A stretch of 64,000 nt of DNA from assembly GCF_026891095.1 (NCBI RefSeq), contig NZ_JAPTNL010000007.1, positions 94,225 through 158,224 of the forward strand, read 5' to 3'. The notes beneath the pieces are model-generated. The model was not told the DNA's origin and did not search any database. It saw only the letters and a program-made list of their open reading frames with translations. The position numbers and the translations under genes were made by a program. Of this stretch, positions 7,155 to 15,472 are shown one piece after another (within the stretch, counting starts at the first letter, position 1; each line of letters starts with the position of its first letter). The stretch is from Roseovarius salincola. Its GTDB lineage: Bacteria > Pseudomonadota > Alphaproteobacteria > Rhodobacterales > Rhodobacteraceae.

Positions 7155-9110
7155 CTATTCGCTGAGGCGTGTACGGTGCCGGGCGGCGTCATCCTGACGC
7201 CCCGCCGCATCCAGCATCTCGATGGTGGCACGCCGCACACCAGTGGATTCGGGGCGGATATCGAGCGCCGAAAGATAGGCCTCGATGGCGCGTTCGTTCT
7301 CACCCATCACCCGCTTGAGATTGGCCAGCATGGTCCAGCCTTGCCAGTGGTTGGGGCGCAACGCGACCACCCGCTTTGCATGGGCCAGCGCCTCGGGCAC
7401 CTGCCCCTGATCCGCCAGGAAGCGCACCAGATGCATGCGGGGCTCGATATTCCCGGGCTGGCTGTCGGTCAGGCGACGCAGGATCGAGATCGCCTGCGCC
7501 GGATCGCCAGTACGGTAAAGCAGCACCGCGACGGCCGTGATCGCCTTGGGGTTCTCGGGCGCGAGTGACAGGGCCTTTCCCGCGATCCGGCGCGCGGCCT
7601 GGAAATCCTGCTGCGTGACAAAGGCCTCGAGCAGCATGAGCCAGGGCTCGTAATGATCGACCTTGCCCTGCACCAGCACCTGGTGAAGGTCGCGCGCGGC
7701 GGTGGCGTTCGCGTATTCGCTGTATTCCAGCACCGACATCAGCGCGAGCGCCGCCTTTTCGCCCTCGGGCAGGGGCTGGTCGGGATCGGCCGGCATGATA
7801 CCTTCGACCTCGACCTTCTCGCTGGTGACCGGCGCCAGCCGTTCGGATTCCGGCCCCGGATCGCGGACAATCTTGTGGTCGGTCATGGTCACTTCAACCA
7901 CGTCCTGCGTGCGTCTTTCGGGCATGTGGCAGGCGGTGCAGTCATCGCTTGCGCCGATCATCGGGTGCGTCGCCCCGGCGGCGGCCATTTCGGGCAGGCC
8001 CGCATCATCCGTCTGGTGACACGCAAGGCAGGCCGCACGGTAATGCGCGGCCCGTTCCTCGGGTTTGATCTTGACGTGGGGGTCATGGCAGGAAAGGCAA
8101 CCGAGCTGCCCCTCGCTCTGGGTGAAACAGGCGCTTTGCTCCATCCGGTAGGGGTGGTGATTGATCTCGAAGCGGTCGCCATGGGCGATCTGCGCGTCCT
8201 CGATATCCATCTTGACGATGAAATCGCCAAGCGACTGGCCGGGGCGAAAGGAAAACTCCTCGCGGCCAAGGCGAAGCTGGCCATTGACGGTGGCGGTGGG
8301 CTGCATGTGGCAGCCATAGCAGATGCTGTAGAGCTCCTCGTTCGCCAGCTTGCTGGGATTGACGATGGCCGAATGCAGCGCGGCAACGTCGGTATCGCCC
8401 GAATAGGCCATGCTGACATGCGCCGCGCCGGGGCCGTGACAGCGCTGACAGCTGATGCCTTCGGGCATGTCCTGGGGAAACAGCATCGGATACCCGGCCT
8501 TGCCGGCGTTTTCGGAATAGGCGGCGTAGGAGTTGTGACACGCCATGCAGCGGGTCGAGACCGCGCGCATCACGCCCTCATGCTCGGGAAATTCATAGCC
8601 GGGCGCCATCGCCCAGTGGCCGCCCTGCGTGTACCAGGACAGCGGCAACTGAAACAGCGCGCCATCCGGGGTCTGGTAGAGATAGATGCGCGAATGGTTG
8701 CCCGACCCCAGCACCCAATCCACCTTGACCGAGAAGACATCCATCCGGCTGCCATCGCCGGCCAGACCATAGCGCGTGAACCAATATGCGTCGCCGCGCA
8801 GCTCCATCTCATAGTAGCGCTGGCTCGGCTCATGGAAATAAGGGCTTTGCGCGAAATCCTCGATCACCTTGTCGGGAGAGGGGCGGTAGAAGCTGCGCGC
8901 CATGCCCATTTCGGCAAAACTCTCTGCCTTGTCGGCGTGGCATTCCGCGCAGACATGATCGGGCACATAGCCCGCCGCGGCGCCCTGGCTGACGGGGATG
9001 CCCATCTCGCGCAGCAGATCGTCCTGCGCGGGTATGTCCGCCGCCCAGAGGGGCAACGGGAACAAAAGCATGGCAATGCAAATCGCAATGCGAGTCGAAA
9101 GATGTCTCAA
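7155..9110 (-). CDS. Periplasmic seven-haem cytochrome c with C-terminal TPR domain
   Basis: A 651-residue exported protein with a signal peptide (MRHLSTRIAICIAMLLF..LWAA, cleavage near residue 24). Seven CxxCH haem motifs occur at about residues 54, 188, 221, 264, 338, 361 and 391, and tetratricopeptide-like repeats fill residues 440-645. The haem spacing (a cluster ending in CTACHMPERR) resembles cytochrome c554/NrfA-like multihaem domains. Nothing identifies a substrate. It lies convergently after preA and downstream of two TetR genes on the same strand, interrupting the pyrimidine locus. An electron carrier or a reductase of nitrogen or sulfur compounds are both possible. Confidence 0.85.
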   Translation of the reverse strand: MRHLSTRIAICIAMLLFPLPLWAADIPAQDDLLREMGIPVSQGAAAGYVPDHVCAECHADKAESFAEMGMARSFYRPSPDKVIEDFAQSPYFHEPSQRYYEMELRGDAYWFTRYGLAGDGSRMDVFSVKVDWVLGSGNHSRIYLYQTPDGALFQLPLSWYTQGGHWAMAPGYEFPEHEGVMRAVSTRCMACHNSYAAYSENAGKAGYPMLFPQDMPEGISCQRCHGPGAAHVSMAYSGDTDVAALHSAIVNPSKLANEELYSICYGCHMQPTATVNGQLRLGREEFSFRPGQSLGDFIVKMDIEDAQIAHGDRFEINHHPYRMEQSACFTQSEGQLGCLSCHDPHVKIKPEERAAHYRAACLACHQTDDAGLPEMAAAGATHPMIGASDDCTACHMPERRTQDVVEVTMTDHKIVRDPGPESERLAPVTSEKVEVEGIMPADPDQPLPEGEKAALALMSVLEYSEYANATAARDLHQVLVQGKVDHYEPWLMLLEAFVTQQDFQAARRIAGKALSLAPENPKAITAVAVLLYRTGDPAQAISILRRLTDSQPGNIEPRMHLVRFLADQGQVPEALAHAKRVVALRPNHWQGWTMLANLKRVMGENERAIEAYLSALDIRPESTGVRRATIEMLDAAGRQDDAARHRTRLSE

Positions 9111-9221
9111 GATGGCTGGTCCGTCCGCGCTCGAATCCTCTGGGACCCCGATAGCGGACGCGCATGAAACTCAGACGACACCCCGCAAGCGCCTAAGCCC
9201 CCGCGCCGTGATCTTGCTGCA

Positions 9222-9848
9222 TCAATCTCGGCGTGGCTCCAGCAGCCGCCGGTAAAGCGTGTCAAGAAACGCCTCGGCGGTCTCGAATACGGGCGCATCG
9301 CCCATCAGCACCCGCACCTGCGCGTCGAAATCCGCGTAATGCTGGGTCGTTGCCCAGATCGAGAAGATCAGGTGATGCGGGTCCACCGGCGCCAGCCGAC
9401 CCGCATCGACCCAGCCCTGGATCAGCGCCGCCTTGTCGGCGACCAGCGGGCGCAGCACGGCATCAAGATGCGGCGCGATGCGCGGCGCGCCTTGCAGGAT
9501 CTCGTTGGCGAAAAGGCGGCTTTCGCGGGGGAATTCGCGACTCATCTCAAGCTTGCGATGCACATAGGTCAGGATTTCGGCCAGCGGATCGCCCGCCGCG
9601 TCGACCTCGTGCAGCGGCGCAAGCCATGCATCCATCAACTGGTTGAGCAGGGAGACGTGGATCTCTTCCTTGCCGGTGAAATAGTAAAGGATATTGGGCT
9701 TGGAGAGGCCCGAAGCCTCGGCGATCTGATCAAGCGTCGCGCCGCGATAGCCATGCTGCGCGAACACCTCGAGCGCGGCTTCGAGGATGCGCTTGCGGTT
9801 GCGGATCTGGATGCGCGTGGGTTTCTTCGCGGGCTTGAGTTCGGTCAT
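9222..9848 (-). CDS. rutR: TetR-family regulator, RutR-like
   Basis: A 208-residue regulator. The helix-turn-helix is in residues 15-65 (GYRGATLDQIAEASGLSKPN followed by LYYFTGKEEI), and the C-terminal domain has the RutR-type features SREFPRESRLFANEIL and IWATTQHYADF. RutR senses uracil or thymine and controls pyrimidine use. It lies between preTA and the hydrolase/dihydropyrimidinase genes, and operators matching RutR sites are present before both sets. The symbol is given by similarity; a second paralogue is immediately upstream, and which one binds which operator cannot be told. Confidence 0.82.
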   Translation of the reverse strand: MTELKPAKKPTRIQIRNRKRILEAALEVFAQHGYRGATLDQIAEASGLSKPNILYYFTGKEEIHVSLLNQLMDAWLAPLHEVDAAGDPLAEILTYVHRKLEMSREFPRESRLFANEILQGAPRIAPHLDAVLRPLVADKAALIQGWVDAGRLAPVDPHHLIFSIWATTQHYADFDAQVRVLMGDAPVFETAEAFLDTLYRRLLEPRRD

Positions 9849-9922
9849 GCGGGGCTCCGGGTGCCGGGATCAGCCCCCAGATTGGGCCATTTTCGCGCCG
9901 CGTGAAAGAGCGTTGCGCCCGC

Positions 9923-10564
9923 TCAGGCCGAAGGAATCGCACCGATGCCGGTCAGGATGATCGTCTTGACCGAACCCTTGGCCGCCTCCCATTGCGAATC
10001 CGAGAGGGGCGCGTTGCCGTTCAGGGTTTCGATCTGGTGACCGAAATCGGCGTAATGCTGGGTGGTGGCCCAAAGCATGTAAAGCAGGTGGCGCGGGTCG
10101 ACCGGGTTCATCTTGCCCTCGTCGATCCAGCGCTGGATGATCGCCATGCGCCCTTCGGTCCACTCCACCAGGGTGGTTTCAAGATAGTCCTGAATCACCG
10201 GCGCCCGGTGCATGACCTCCGAGGCCCAGACCTTGGACCCGGCCGGGTGGCGGCGGCTGATTTCCATCTTGGCGTCGATATAGGCGCCGATTCCCTCGAC
10301 CGGGCCGGGGGCATTGTCGAAAATGTCGGCGGCCTTCAGCCAGTCGTGGAAAATCGTCTGCACCACGCGGCGGTAAAGCGATTCCTTGGTTGGGAAATAA
10401 TAATGCAGATTGGCCTTGGGCAACCCCGCCAGATCGGCGATCAACTGCATTGTGGCGCCGCCAAACCCCGCCTCTGCAAAGACTTTTTCCGCTGCCTCAA
10501 GAATAAGCTTTTCATTCTCGCGGCGAATGTCCTTCTTGCTGAGGGGCCGGGTCTCCTGGGTCAT
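9923..10564 (-). CDS. TetR-family regulator, second RutR-type paralogue
   Basis: A 213-residue TetR protein with an N-terminal DNA-binding domain (FGGATMQLIADLAGLPKANL followed by YYFPTKESLY, residues 34-65) and the same C-terminal hallmark MLWATTQHYADF as its neighbour, so it belongs to the same subfamily. It is transcribed divergently from the hydrolase gene at 10704, with two operator-like palindromes in the 139-bp gap, one of them perfect. That arrangement is the usual one for an autoregulated local repressor. It is 74 bp upstream of the other TetR gene and probably co-transcribed with it. Confidence 0.85.
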   Translation of the reverse strand: MTQETRPLSKKDIRRENEKLILEAAEKVFAEAGFGGATMQLIADLAGLPKANLHYYFPTKESLYRRVVQTIFHDWLKAADIFDNAPGPVEGIGAYIDAKMEISRRHPAGSKVWASEVMHRAPVIQDYLETTLVEWTEGRMAIIQRWIDEGKMNPVDPRHLLYMLWATTQHYADFGHQIETLNGNAPLSDSQWEAAKGSVKTIILTGIGAIPSA

Positions 10565-10587
10565 CGCGAAACCTGTTCAGAAATTTC

Positions 10588-10603
10588 TTGACCGGTTGGT
10601 CAA
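10588..10603. promoter_or_regulatory. RutR-type operator 1 (perfect palindrome)
   Basis: TTGACCGGTTGGTCAA is a perfect 16-bp inverted repeat matching the RutR consensus at all but one or two positions. It lies in the divergent promoter region between the second TetR gene and the hydrolase gene, 23 bp from the TetR start. Confidence 0.75.
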
Positions 10604-10620
10604 CGTGTGGTGCCATCATC

Positions 10621-10636
10621 TTGACCATACGGTCAG
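10621..10636. promoter_or_regulatory. RutR-type operator 2
   Basis: TTGACCATACGGTCAG is an imperfect copy of the same palindrome. Its centre is 33 bp from the centre of operator 1, close to three helical turns, so two dimers could sit on the same face of the DNA. Confidence 0.65.
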
Positions 10637-10703
10637 GTTGAGACCGTTGGCAAGAGGCCGCAAAAGGCCCGACCACTCGGGAACAGACACATGGAGACAG
10701 AAC

Positions 10704-11954
10704 ATGGCCGCACCCGGCGAGAATCTCAGGATCAACAGCGACCGGCTGTGGGACAGCCTGATGGAGATGGCCAGGATCGGCCCCGGCGTCGCGGGCGGCA
10801 ACAACCGCCAGACCCTGACCGATGCCGATGCCGAAGGGCGCGCCCTGTTTCAGGACTGGTGCGAGGCGGCGGGCTGTACGATGGGCCTCGATCAACTGGG
10901 CAACATGTTCGCGCGCCGCGAGGGCACCGACCCCGACGCGCTGCCGGTCTATGTGGGCAGCCATCTCGACACCCAGCCCACGGGCGGGAAATATGACGGG
11001 GTGCTGGGCGTCCTTGGCGGACTCGAGATCGTGCGCACGCTCAATGACCTCGGCATCAAGACCCGCCACCCGATCGTGGTGACCAACTGGACCAACGAGG
11101 AAGGCACGCGGTTTGCCCCGGCGATGCTGGCCTCGGGGGTATTCGCGGGCGTGCATGAACAGGATTGGGCGGAAGCGCGCGAGGATGCCGAGGGCAAGCG
11201 CTTTGGCGACGAGCTGGACCGGATCGGCTGGCGCGGCGAGGAACCCGTGGGTGCGCGCAAGATGCATGCCTTTTTCGAGTTGCATATCGAACAGGGTCCG
11301 ATCCTCGAGGCCGAGGGCAAGGATGTCGGCGTGGTCACCCATGGCCAGGGGCTGAGCTGGACCCAGGTGACGATCACCGGCAAGGACAGCCACACCGGCT
11401 CGACCCCGATGCCCATGCGCCGCAACGCCGGGCTGGCCATGGCGCGGGTGCTGGAAAAGGTCGAGGAGATCGCCCTCAGTCACGCCCCCGACGCGGTGGG
11501 CGCGGCGGGCCATATCGACATCTACCCCAATTCGCGCAACGTGATCCCCGGCAAGGCCGTCTTCACCGTCGATTTCCGCTCGCCGAAACTGCCGGTGATC
11601 GAGGACATGGTCGCGCGCATGAAAGAGGCCGCGCAAACGATCTGCGCCGATATGGGCTGCGAGGTGGAATTCGAGAAGGCCGGCGGCTTCGACCCGGTGG
11701 AATTCGACGCGGGCTGCGTCGAAGCGGTGCGCAACGCGGCCGAACGGCTGGGCTATTCGCATCGCAACCTGGTGTCGGGCGCGGGCCATGACGCCTGCTG
11801 GATCAACCGCGTCGCTCCCACGGCAATGGTGATGTGCCCCTGCGTCGACGGGCTCAGCCATAACGAGGCCGAGGAGATCAGCAAGGACTGGGCGACCGCC
11901 GGGACGGATGTGCTGATGCATGCGGTGGTCGAGACCGCCGGGATCGTGGACTAG
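10704..11954 (+). CDS. M20-family Zn-dependent carbamoyl hydrolase (beta-ureidopropionase type)
   Basis: A 416-residue amidohydrolase of the allantoate deiminase/N-carbamoyl-L-amino-acid hydrolase family. Metal ligands are visible: His87 and Asp98 in GSHLDTQPTGGKYDG, the Glu pair at 132-133 in NWTNEEGTRF, and a distal His in HIEQGPILE. In the reductive pyrimidine pathway this enzyme converts N-carbamoyl-beta-alanine to beta-alanine, CO2 and ammonia. The start at 10704 follows GGAG and fits the family N terminus. It is the first gene after the paired RutR operators and is followed by dihydropyrimidinase. Hydantoin-derived substrates remain possible. Confidence 0.9.
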   Translation: MAAPGENLRINSDRLWDSLMEMARIGPGVAGGNNRQTLTDADAEGRALFQDWCEAAGCTMGLDQLGNMFARREGTDPDALPVYVGSHLDTQPTGGKYDGVLGVLGGLEIVRTLNDLGIKTRHPIVVTNWTNEEGTRFAPAMLASGVFAGVHEQDWAEAREDAEGKRFGDELDRIGWRGEEPVGARKMHAFFELHIEQGPILEAEGKDVGVVTHGQGLSWTQVTITGKDSHTGSTPMPMRRNAGLAMARVLEKVEEIALSHAPDAVGAAGHIDIYPNSRNVIPGKAVFTVDFRSPKLPVIEDMVARMKEAAQTICADMGCEVEFEKAGGFDPVEFDAGCVEAVRNAAERLGYSHRNLVSGAGHDACWINRVAPTAMVMCPCVDGLSHNEAEEISKDWATAGTDVLMHAVVETAGIVD

Positions 11955-12015
11955 GGGGTGCTGCCCCCGTCGCCGCAAGCGGCGATTCCCCCGGGATATT
12001 TATGAACAGAAGAAG
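11954..12015 (+). repeat. 62-bp extragenic repeat, copy R1
   Basis: A GC-rich element of two adjacent hairpins (GGGGGTGCTGCCCCC, then CGCCGCAAGCGGCG) followed by an A/T-rich tail ending AACAGAAGAAG. It differs from copy R2 (19147-19208) at only three of 62 positions. It sits between the hydrolase stop and the dihydropyrimidinase ribosome-binding site. Confidence 0.85.
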
Positions 12016-12051
12016 CGCCGGGGCCGGGAAAGAAAGACAGGGAGACATGAC

Positions 12052-13515
12052 ATGACCACCAAAGTCATCAAGAACGGCACCGTCTGCACGGCGGACCGCA
12101 CATGGAAGGCCGATGTGCTGATCGAGGACGAGAAGATCAGGCAGATCGGCGAGGACCTCAAGGGGGATGAATATATCGACGCCGAGGGCGCCTATGTGAT
12201 CCCCGGCGGGATCGATCCGCACACCCATCTGGAGATGCCCTTCATGGGCACCACCGCGGCCGAGACATTCGAGACGGGCACATGGGCCGCGGCCTGTGGC
12301 GGCACCACGATGCTGGTGGATTTCTGCCTGCCGGGGGCGGATGGGTCGATCAGGAACGCCATCAACGAATGGCACCGCAAATCCGCGCCCCAGATCTGCA
12401 GCGACATCGGCTATCACATGGCGATCACCGGCTGGAACGAGACCGTCTTCGACGAAATGAAGGACGCCGTGGAGATGGGCGTCAACTCGTTCAAGCATTT
12501 CATGGCCTACAAGGGCGCGCTGATGATCGAGGATGACGAGATGTTCGCCAGCTTCAAGCGCTGCAAGGAGCTGGGCGCGCTGCCGATGGTGCATGCCGAG
12601 AACGGCGATATCGTCGCCGATCTTCAGCAGCAGATGCTTGAGAAAGGGATCACCGGACCCGAGGGGCACGCCTATTCACGCCCCGCCGAGGTGGAGGGCG
12701 AAGCCGCCAACCGCGCGATCATGATCGCCGATGCGGCGGGCGTGCCGCTTTATATCGTGCATGTGAGCTGCGAGCAGGCGCATGAGGCGATCCGACGCGC
12801 GCGCCAGAAGGGGATGCGGGTTTACGGCGAGCCCTTGATCCAGTTCCTGACGCTCGATGAGAGCGAGTATTTCAACAAGGACTGGGACCACGCCGCGCGC
12901 CGCGTGATGAGCCCGCCGTTCCGCTCCAAGGCGCATCAGGACGGGCTTTGGGCCGGGCTTCAGGCGGGCAGCCTGCAGGTGGTGGCGACCGATCATGCGG
13001 CCTTCTCGACCGAGCAGAAACGCATGGGCGTCGATGATTTCACCAAGATCCCCAACGGCTCGAACGGGCTGGAGGAGCGGCTGGCCGTGCTCTGGACGCA
13101 TGGGGTCGAGACCGGGCGGCTCACGCCCAATGAATTCGTCGCCGCGACCTCGACCAATGTCGCCAAGATCCTGAACATCTATCCCAAGAAGGGTGCCATC
13201 GTGGAGGGCGCGGACGCCGATATCGTGGTGTGGGATCCCAAGATCAGCAAGACGATCAGCGCGGGCAACCACCACTCGATCCTGGATTACAACGTCTTCG
13301 AGGGGTTCGACGTGAGCGCCCAGGCGCGTTACACGATCAGCCGTGGCGAAGTGATCTGGGCCTGGGGGCAGAACAGCCAGCCGCAACCGGGCCGCGGCCG
13401 CTTCGTGCCGCGCCCCGCCTTCCCTTCGGCGCACCAGGCGCTGAGCCGGTGGAAGGAGCTGACTTCGCCCAAGCAGATCCATCGCGACCCGATGAATATT
13501 CCGGCAGGGATCTGA
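12052..13515 (+). CDS. hydA: Dihydropyrimidinase (D-hydantoinase)
   Basis: A 487-residue amidohydrolase-fold enzyme that opens dihydrouracil or dihydrothymine to the N-carbamoyl-beta-amino acid. The metal site is readable: His57-Thr-His59 in GGIDPHTHLEMPF, the likely carbamylated Lys154 in FMAYKGALM, the HAENGD histidine, the IVHVSCEQ histidine and the Asp in VATDHAAF. The C-terminal stretch after TISRGEVI is the usual oligomerisation tail. The ATG at 12052 follows GGGAGACATG; upstream in-frame sequence is the R1 repeat and not coding. It completes the pathway with preTA and the upstream hydrolase. Confidence 0.94.
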   Translation: MTTKVIKNGTVCTADRTWKADVLIEDEKIRQIGEDLKGDEYIDAEGAYVIPGGIDPHTHLEMPFMGTTAAETFETGTWAAACGGTTMLVDFCLPGADGSIRNAINEWHRKSAPQICSDIGYHMAITGWNETVFDEMKDAVEMGVNSFKHFMAYKGALMIEDDEMFASFKRCKELGALPMVHAENGDIVADLQQQMLEKGITGPEGHAYSRPAEVEGEAANRAIMIADAAGVPLYIVHVSCEQAHEAIRRARQKGMRVYGEPLIQFLTLDESEYFNKDWDHAARRVMSPPFRSKAHQDGLWAGLQAGSLQVVATDHAAFSTEQKRMGVDDFTKIPNGSNGLEERLAVLWTHGVETGRLTPNEFVAATSTNVAKILNIYPKKGAIVEGADADIVVWDPKISKTISAGNHHSILDYNVFEGFDVSAQARYTISRGEVIWAWGQNSQPQPGRGRFVPRPAFPSAHQALSRWKELTSPKQIHRDPMNIPAGI

Positions 13516-13582
13516 GAAAAATCACGCCGTGCCCGTCACTTGGCGGGTGCGGCCGTTGACATGACAAAGCCAGCACGGCGCA

Positions 13583-14398
13583 ATGGCGGCGATGCAAGCG
13601 GGGGAAGACCGATTGACCAGCGACCGAGTGATCAGCGCCAAGGACCTGTCCCTGACATTCCAGACCAATGACGGGCCGGTCCATGCGCTCAAGGATGTGA
13701 CACTGGACGTCGAGAAAGGCGATTTCGTCAGCTTCATCGGCCCCTCGGGCTGTGGCAAGACCACCTTCCTGCGATGCATGGCGGATCTTGAACATCCCAC
13801 CGGCGGCAGCATCACCGTCAACGGCGTCAACCCCGAGGCGGCACGCAGGGCGCGCGCCTATGGATATGTGTTCCAGGCGGCGGGGCTTTATCCCTGGCGC
13901 AGCATCGGCGGCAATATCCGCCTGCCGCTCGAGATCATGGGCTACAGCAAATCCGAACAGGACCGGCGGGTGCGCGAGGTGCTGGAACTGGTGGACCTGG
14001 CCGGGTTCGAAAAGAAATTCCCCTGGCAATTGTCGGGCGGCATGCAGCAACGCGCCAGCATCGCGCGCGCGCTGGCCTTCGATGCCGATATCCTGCTGAT
14101 GGACGAACCGTTCGGCGCGCTCGACGAGATCGTGCGCGATCACCTCAACGAGCAGCTTCTGAGCCTGTGGGAAAGAACCCACAAGACGATCTGCTTCGTC
14201 ACCCATTCGATCCCCGAGGCGGTTTATCTCAGCACAAGGATCGTGGTCATGAGCCCGCGACCGGGCCGCATCACCGACGTGATCGAAAGCCCCCTGCCGC
14301 GTGAGCGCCCGCTGGAAATCCGCGATACGCCCGAATTCATCGAAATCGCCCATCGCGTCCGCGACGGGCTGCGCGCGGGGCATGGCGATGAGGTGTGA
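13583..14398 (+). CDS. ABC transporter ATP-binding protein (nitrate/taurine/pyrimidine type)
   Basis: A 271-residue ATPase with Walker A GPSGCGKTT (about residues 53-61), signature LSGGMQQR (about residue 152), Walker B ILLMDEPFGALD and the switch histidine in CFVTHSIPEA. It belongs to the SsuB/TauB/ThiZ class that energises NMT1/THI5-type importers. The most upstream ATG (13583) is used, but a TTG at 13613 has a better ribosome-binding site (GGGGGAAG). The transporter follows dihydropyrimidinase in the same orientation, so its substrate is probably a pyrimidine or hydantoin. Confidence 0.88.
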   Translation: MAAMQAGEDRLTSDRVISAKDLSLTFQTNDGPVHALKDVTLDVEKGDFVSFIGPSGCGKTTFLRCMADLEHPTGGSITVNGVNPEAARRARAYGYVFQAAGLYPWRSIGGNIRLPLEIMGYSKSEQDRRVREVLELVDLAGFEKKFPWQLSGGMQQRASIARALAFDADILLMDEPFGALDEIVRDHLNEQLLSLWERTHKTICFVTHSIPEAVYLSTRIVVMSPRPGRITDVIESPLPRERPLEIRDTPEFIEIAHRVRDGLRAGHGDEV

Positions 14399-14458
14399 CT
14401 TTCATCCCGAACGCGATGCCCCCGCCCGTATGACGGGGCGAGGGACTTTCACCGTTCA

Positions 14459-14489
14459 CGGTCATCGGCTCTCCAGCCTGTACCGTGCC
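14459..14489. repeat. Short extragenic repeat, family B copy 1
   Basis: The stretch beginning CGGTCATCGGC and containing CCTGTACCG matches 19263-19293 at roughly 25 of 31 positions. It lies in the 198-bp gap between the ABC ATPase and permease genes. The gap ends with GAGTATTTCCGGAACGGTGA just before the next gene, which resembles the tail of repeat copy R3, so the gap looks like a decayed composite of extragenic elements. Confidence 0.5.
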
Positions 14490-14596
14490 ATGAGGACACC
14501 ACGTAATCCTTTCATCGTTCTTAAAATACTCGAAAGCCGCAGCGAAATTCCGACGCTGAGATTGAGTATTTCCGGAACGGTGAAGGCAGGGGGGGC

Positions 14597-15472
14597 ATGA
14601 TGCGCAACCTTGTGCCCGTTCTGACCGTTGTCTGCGCCATCTTCGCGATCTGGTACGCTGCGGCCGTGTGGCTGAATGCGCCCTGGGCCTATAACAAGGC
14701 CGAGCGCGCCGGGACCACGCCGGGATTCACCGAGCTGGTCACCGACACCTGGAGCCAGGACAAGCCCAAGCTGCCCGCGCCCCATCAGGTCGGCGCCGAG
14801 ATATGGAACACGACAGGCGCGATGGTGGCCTCGGGGCGCGGGTTTTCCAAGCGCTCGCTGATCTTTCACAGCTGGATCACCTTCAGCGCCACCGCACTTG
14901 GCTTCGTGCTGGGCGCGGGGCTTGGGATCGCGCTGGCCATCGGCATCGTCTATAATCGCACGATGGACATGAGCGTCATGCCCTGGGTCATCGCCAGCCA
15001 GACGATCCCGATCCTGGCCATCGCGCCGATGATCATCGTGGTGCTCAATGCGGTGGGCATATCGGGGCTTTTGCCAAAGGCGATGATCTCGATGTATCTG
15101 TCGTTCTTCCCGGTCGTCGTGGGCATGGTGAAGGGGCTGCGCAGCCCCGCGCATATGCAGCTTGACCAGATGCGCACCTGGAACGCGACACCCGCACAGA
15201 CCTTCTGGAAGCTGCGGCTGCCCTCCTCGATGCCTTACCTCTTCACCTCGCTCAAGATCGGCATGGCCGCGAGCCTGGTGGGCGCCATCGTGGGCGAATT
15301 GCCCACCGGCGCGGTGGCGGGTCTGGGCGCGCGGCTGCTGGCCGGGAGCTATTACGGCCAGACCGTCCAGATCTGGAGCGCATTGATCATGGCGGCGACG
15401 CTGGCGGCGATCCTGGTCGGGCTGATCGGGGTGATCCAGCGGATCGTTCTCAAGCGGATGGGGATGGCGTGA
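14597..15472 (+). CDS. ABC transporter permease 1
   Basis: A 291-residue inner-membrane permease of the SsuC/TauC class with an N-terminal helix, a long periplasmic loop (residues 25-85) and five to six further helices. The coupling loop EAA-like region is near QMRTWNATPAQTFWKLRLPS (residues 190-209). The ATG is preceded by a run of six G residues. It overlaps the second permease gene by a single base. The two permeases may form a heterodimeric channel with the ATPase at 13583. Confidence 0.87.
   Translation: MMRNLVPVLTVVCAIFAIWYAAAVWLNAPWAYNKAERAGTTPGFTELVTDTWSQDKPKLPAPHQVGAEIWNTTGAMVASGRGFSKRSLIFHSWITFSATALGFVLGAGLGIALAIGIVYNRTMDMSVMPWVIASQTIPILAIAPMIIVVLNAVGISGLLPKAMISMYLSFFPVVVGMVKGLRSPAHMQLDQMRTWNATPAQTFWKLRLPSSMPYLFTSLKIGMAASLVGAIVGELPTGAVAGLGARLLAGSYYGQTVQIWSALIMAATLAAILVGLIGVIQRIVLKRMGMA

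Noticed and set aside
4134..7303. Long minus-strand frames of 540 and 643 codons opposite preT and preA
   Set aside because: They are shadows of high-GC coding sequence; the plus-strand proteins have complete iron-sulfur and cofactor motifs.
9214..9225. TTGCTGCATCAA, an FNR-like site near the multihaem cytochrome gene
   Set aside because: Only one half-site is correct and the spacing is 12 instead of 14 bp. It also overlaps the end of the TetR gene.
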